Below are positions 62,643-64,000 of a DNA stretch of 64,000 nucleotides, one piece after another. This DNA is from Podospora pseudoanserina. Lineage: Eukaryota; Ascomycota; Sordariomycetes; Sordariales; Podosporaceae. The translations under genes and the position numbers were made by a program. Below the pieces are notes generated by a model. It did no database searches, was not told the DNA's origin, and saw nothing but the letters and a program-made list of their open reading frames with translations. Numbering within the stretch: the stretch's first letter is position 1; the number at the start of each line of letters is the position of its first letter. Location of the stretch: assembly GCF_035222485.1 (NCBI RefSeq), contig NC_085923.1, positions 2,790,001 through 2,854,000 of the forward strand, given 5' to 3'.

Positions 62643-64000
62643 CTACAAAAATACAAAGAAAACAACCGCAACCCCCCCAAGAAGCAACGCCGAAACAGCC
62701 CCAGGATGAGCCTCCTTCATCGCTCCACTCCCAACAACCACAATCGCCGGCCCAGAGCTACTAGAAGAAGCTAAATCGGTGCTCTCGGCCCCCAAAGCGG
62801 TGGCGGCAGCCGTTTCAACGCTGGGCGAGTCGTTCATCCCTGCCTGAGCCGCAGCACCAGCAGGTATCGTTCCGTTCCCAGCCGACGTCGTGGCATCGAT
62901 CGGGTATATTACCGTCAGTTTGAATACTGATGTTGGTGCGCTGCCAGCCGTGTCAGCATTCGTCGGGGAAGGAGTGTTATCAGTCATGGAGGAGGTTATC
63001 GGACCTGTTCCGCCGTTGCTACCTTTACCGTCTTTTCCCTCACCCCCACCAGATGCCGTTGACGTGGGCGCAGGACGCCTGTTGTTGTCGTCGTCGCCGT
63101 TGGATCCGGCGTCTGTTGTGGTCTGCGAGCCGCCTTCGCTGCAGGTGCTGCATGGGCTGTTGGGGTCTTTGCCCTCGCCGTTGTTGTTCTCTCCGTTTTG
63201 GCCGTCGCGATTGCCTCCGTTGCCCATATTATCCTTATTGTCCTTGTTGTCCTTGTTGTCCTTGTTGTCCTTGTTGTCCTTGTTGTCCTTGTTGTCCTTG
63301 TTGTCCTTGTTGTCCTTGTTGTCCTTGTTGTCCTTGTTGTCCTTGTTGTCTTTGGAGTCAGTGCCGCCAGTGGATGTGCTGTTTCCGCGGCCACCGCCCA
63401 TGTTGTTGCAGTCGCCTCCCGGGCGCTGGCACGGGCTATCAGAGCCGGACCCAGAGCTGCCTCTATCGTCGCCGTTGCCGTTATCCTTGTCCTTGTTATT
63501 CTTGTCCTTGTTATCCTTATTGCCCTTGTCCATACCGTCCATGCCATCCTTATTGTCCTTGTTCTCACGGTCGTTCTGGTCATCATCACCAGAGCCCCCT
63601 CGAGAGCCACCAGATCCATAGTCACGGTTGTTGCCATCTCGGTCCTTATCATCCTTATTCTCACGACCATCATCGGTGCTGCCACGATCTGAACCAGAAC
63701 CAGAGTCGCCCCTGTCCTTTCCGTCCTTGTTGTCACCACCGTGGATGCTCTCGCAGATATCGCATGGCTCCTTGTTGTCAGATCCCGAGTCACCACCATT
63801 GCGCCCACCGTCTCTGTTATCGTCAGAGCCGGCGTTGCCGGAGCCGGAGCCGTTAGAACCGCCCTTGTTGTCGTTGTTGTCCTTGTTGTCCTTGTTATCC
63901 TTGTTGTCATTATCCCCACCGCCATTCACGCTGTCGCAAATATCGCAGGGCTCATCATCACCGTTTCCATCCCCATTGCCGTTACCGTTATCGTTTCCGT
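62643..64000 (-). CDS. GPI-anchored Asn/Asp/Lys-repeat cell-surface protein, 5' end outside window
   Basis: The frame is open from the right edge to the stop at 62643 (about 450 residues present); the start lies beyond the window. The C-terminus is a GPI signal: small residues (SSSSSGPAIVVVGSGAM) followed by a hydrophobic tail VSALLLGGVAVVFFVFL. The body is extremely rich in Asn, Asp, Lys, Gly and Ser. It has a run of about a dozen DNK triplets and smaller DNK blocks, with Ser-Pro-Cys and PCDIC modules (EPCDICDSVNGG, EPCDICESIHGG, SPCSTCSEGG) between them. The C-terminal third is Thr/Ser-rich, as in O-glycosylated wall proteins. I do not recognise an enzyme domain. Function at the wall is inferred. 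Confidence 0.8.
   Translation of the reverse strand, partial: GNDNGNGNGDGNGDDEPCDICDSVNGGGDNDNKDNKDNKDNNDNKGGSNGSGSGNAGSDDNRDGGRNGGDSGSDNKEPCDICESIHGGDNKDGKDRGDSGSGSDRGSTDDGRENKDDKDRDGNNRDYGSGGSRGGSGDDDQNDRENKDNKDGMDGMDKGNKDNKDKNNKDKDNGNGDDRGSSGSGSDSPCQRPGGDCNNMGGGRGNSTSTGGTDSKDNKDNKDNKDNKDNKDNKDNKDNKDNKDNKDNKDNKDNKDNMGNGGNRDGQNGENNNGEGKDPNSPCSTCSEGGSQTTTDAGSNGDDDNNRRPAPTSTASGGGEGKDGKGSNGGTGPITSSMTDNTPSPTNADTAGSAPTSVFKLTVIYPIDATTSAGNGTIPAGAAAQAGMNDSPSVETAAATALGAESTDLASSSSSGPAIVVVGSGAMKEAHPGAVSALLLGGVAVVFFVFL
63241..63348 (-). repeat. 9-bp coding minisatellite (DNK triplets)
   Basis: Twelve perfect copies of TCCTTGTTG on the plus strand, giving Asp-Asn-Lys repeats on the minus strand inside the GPI-protein frame. 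Perfect at DNA level, so likely recent and variable in length between strains. Shorter blocks of the same kind occur near 63490-63550 and 63870-63910. Confidence 0.95.

Noticed and set aside
1-64000. Possibility of a biosynthetic cluster, intact transposon, integrated virus or defence island.
   Set aside because: No polyketide or peptide synthase, terpene cyclase, P450, transposase, reverse transcriptase, integrase, NLR-type receptor or capsid-type frame was recognised; the genes are conserved housekeeping types with ordinary introns.

Overview
The window is nuclear DNA of a filamentous ascomycete, most likely a Sordariomycete and probably near Sordariales. The genes carry short introns of about 50-125 bp with GTRNGT donors, CTRAC-like branch points and YAG acceptors. 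One gene is an unmistakable VIVID (VVD) blue-light receptor that keeps Neurospora residue numbering. Gaps between genes are long, with pyrimidine-rich leaders and AT-rich repeat patches. I could close complete reading frames for 13 genes by splicing by eye; a fourteenth gene runs off the right edge.

Layout, left to right: a secreted type-B carboxylesterase (-, about 2-4 kb); a 3.4 kb gene-free stretch with tRNA-like remnants and CAT/CAC-rich sequence; a SYLF-SH3 actin-patch protein (Ysc84/Lsb3 type, -); the Golgi Qc-SNARE Sft1 (+); an SMAP-type ArfGAP with clathrin and adaptor motifs (-); a probably mitochondrial MsrB (+); an unrecognised 514-residue protein (-); the RSC subunit Rsc9 with ARID and RFX-like domains (+); a 4.8 kb gap holding an 82-bp near-perfect palindrome; an SDR polyol dehydrogenase with a mitochondrial-type presequence (+); a PAK kinase of Ste20 type (-); a 4.5 kb gap; a multi-KH protein of the Scp160/vigilin family (+); a 5.6 kb gene-poor stretch; a short Clr5-domain protein (+) convergent with the SUMO ligase Nse2 (-); the photoreceptor vvd (+); a 4.2 kb gap with a 16-bp tandem array and a possible orphan first exon; neutral ceramidase (-); Caf40/Rcd1 of CCR4-NOT (-); and the 3' end of a GPI-anchored Asn/Lys/Asp-repeat wall protein (-).

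The genes are mostly housekeeping and are not organised as a pathway or cluster. Loose themes are membrane traffic and actin (Ysc84, Sft1, ArfGAP, PAK), RNA and chromatin (Rsc9, Scp160-like, Caf40), genome maintenance (Nse2), light (VVD) and surface or secretion (carboxylesterase, ceramidase, GPI protein). I found no secondary-metabolite cluster, intact transposase or reverse transcriptase, CRISPR array or rRNA. The most interesting material is the photoreceptor's altered core motif, the palindrome, the tandem-repeat island beside an apparent orphan exon, and an upstream ORF that ends exactly on a transcription-factor start codon.
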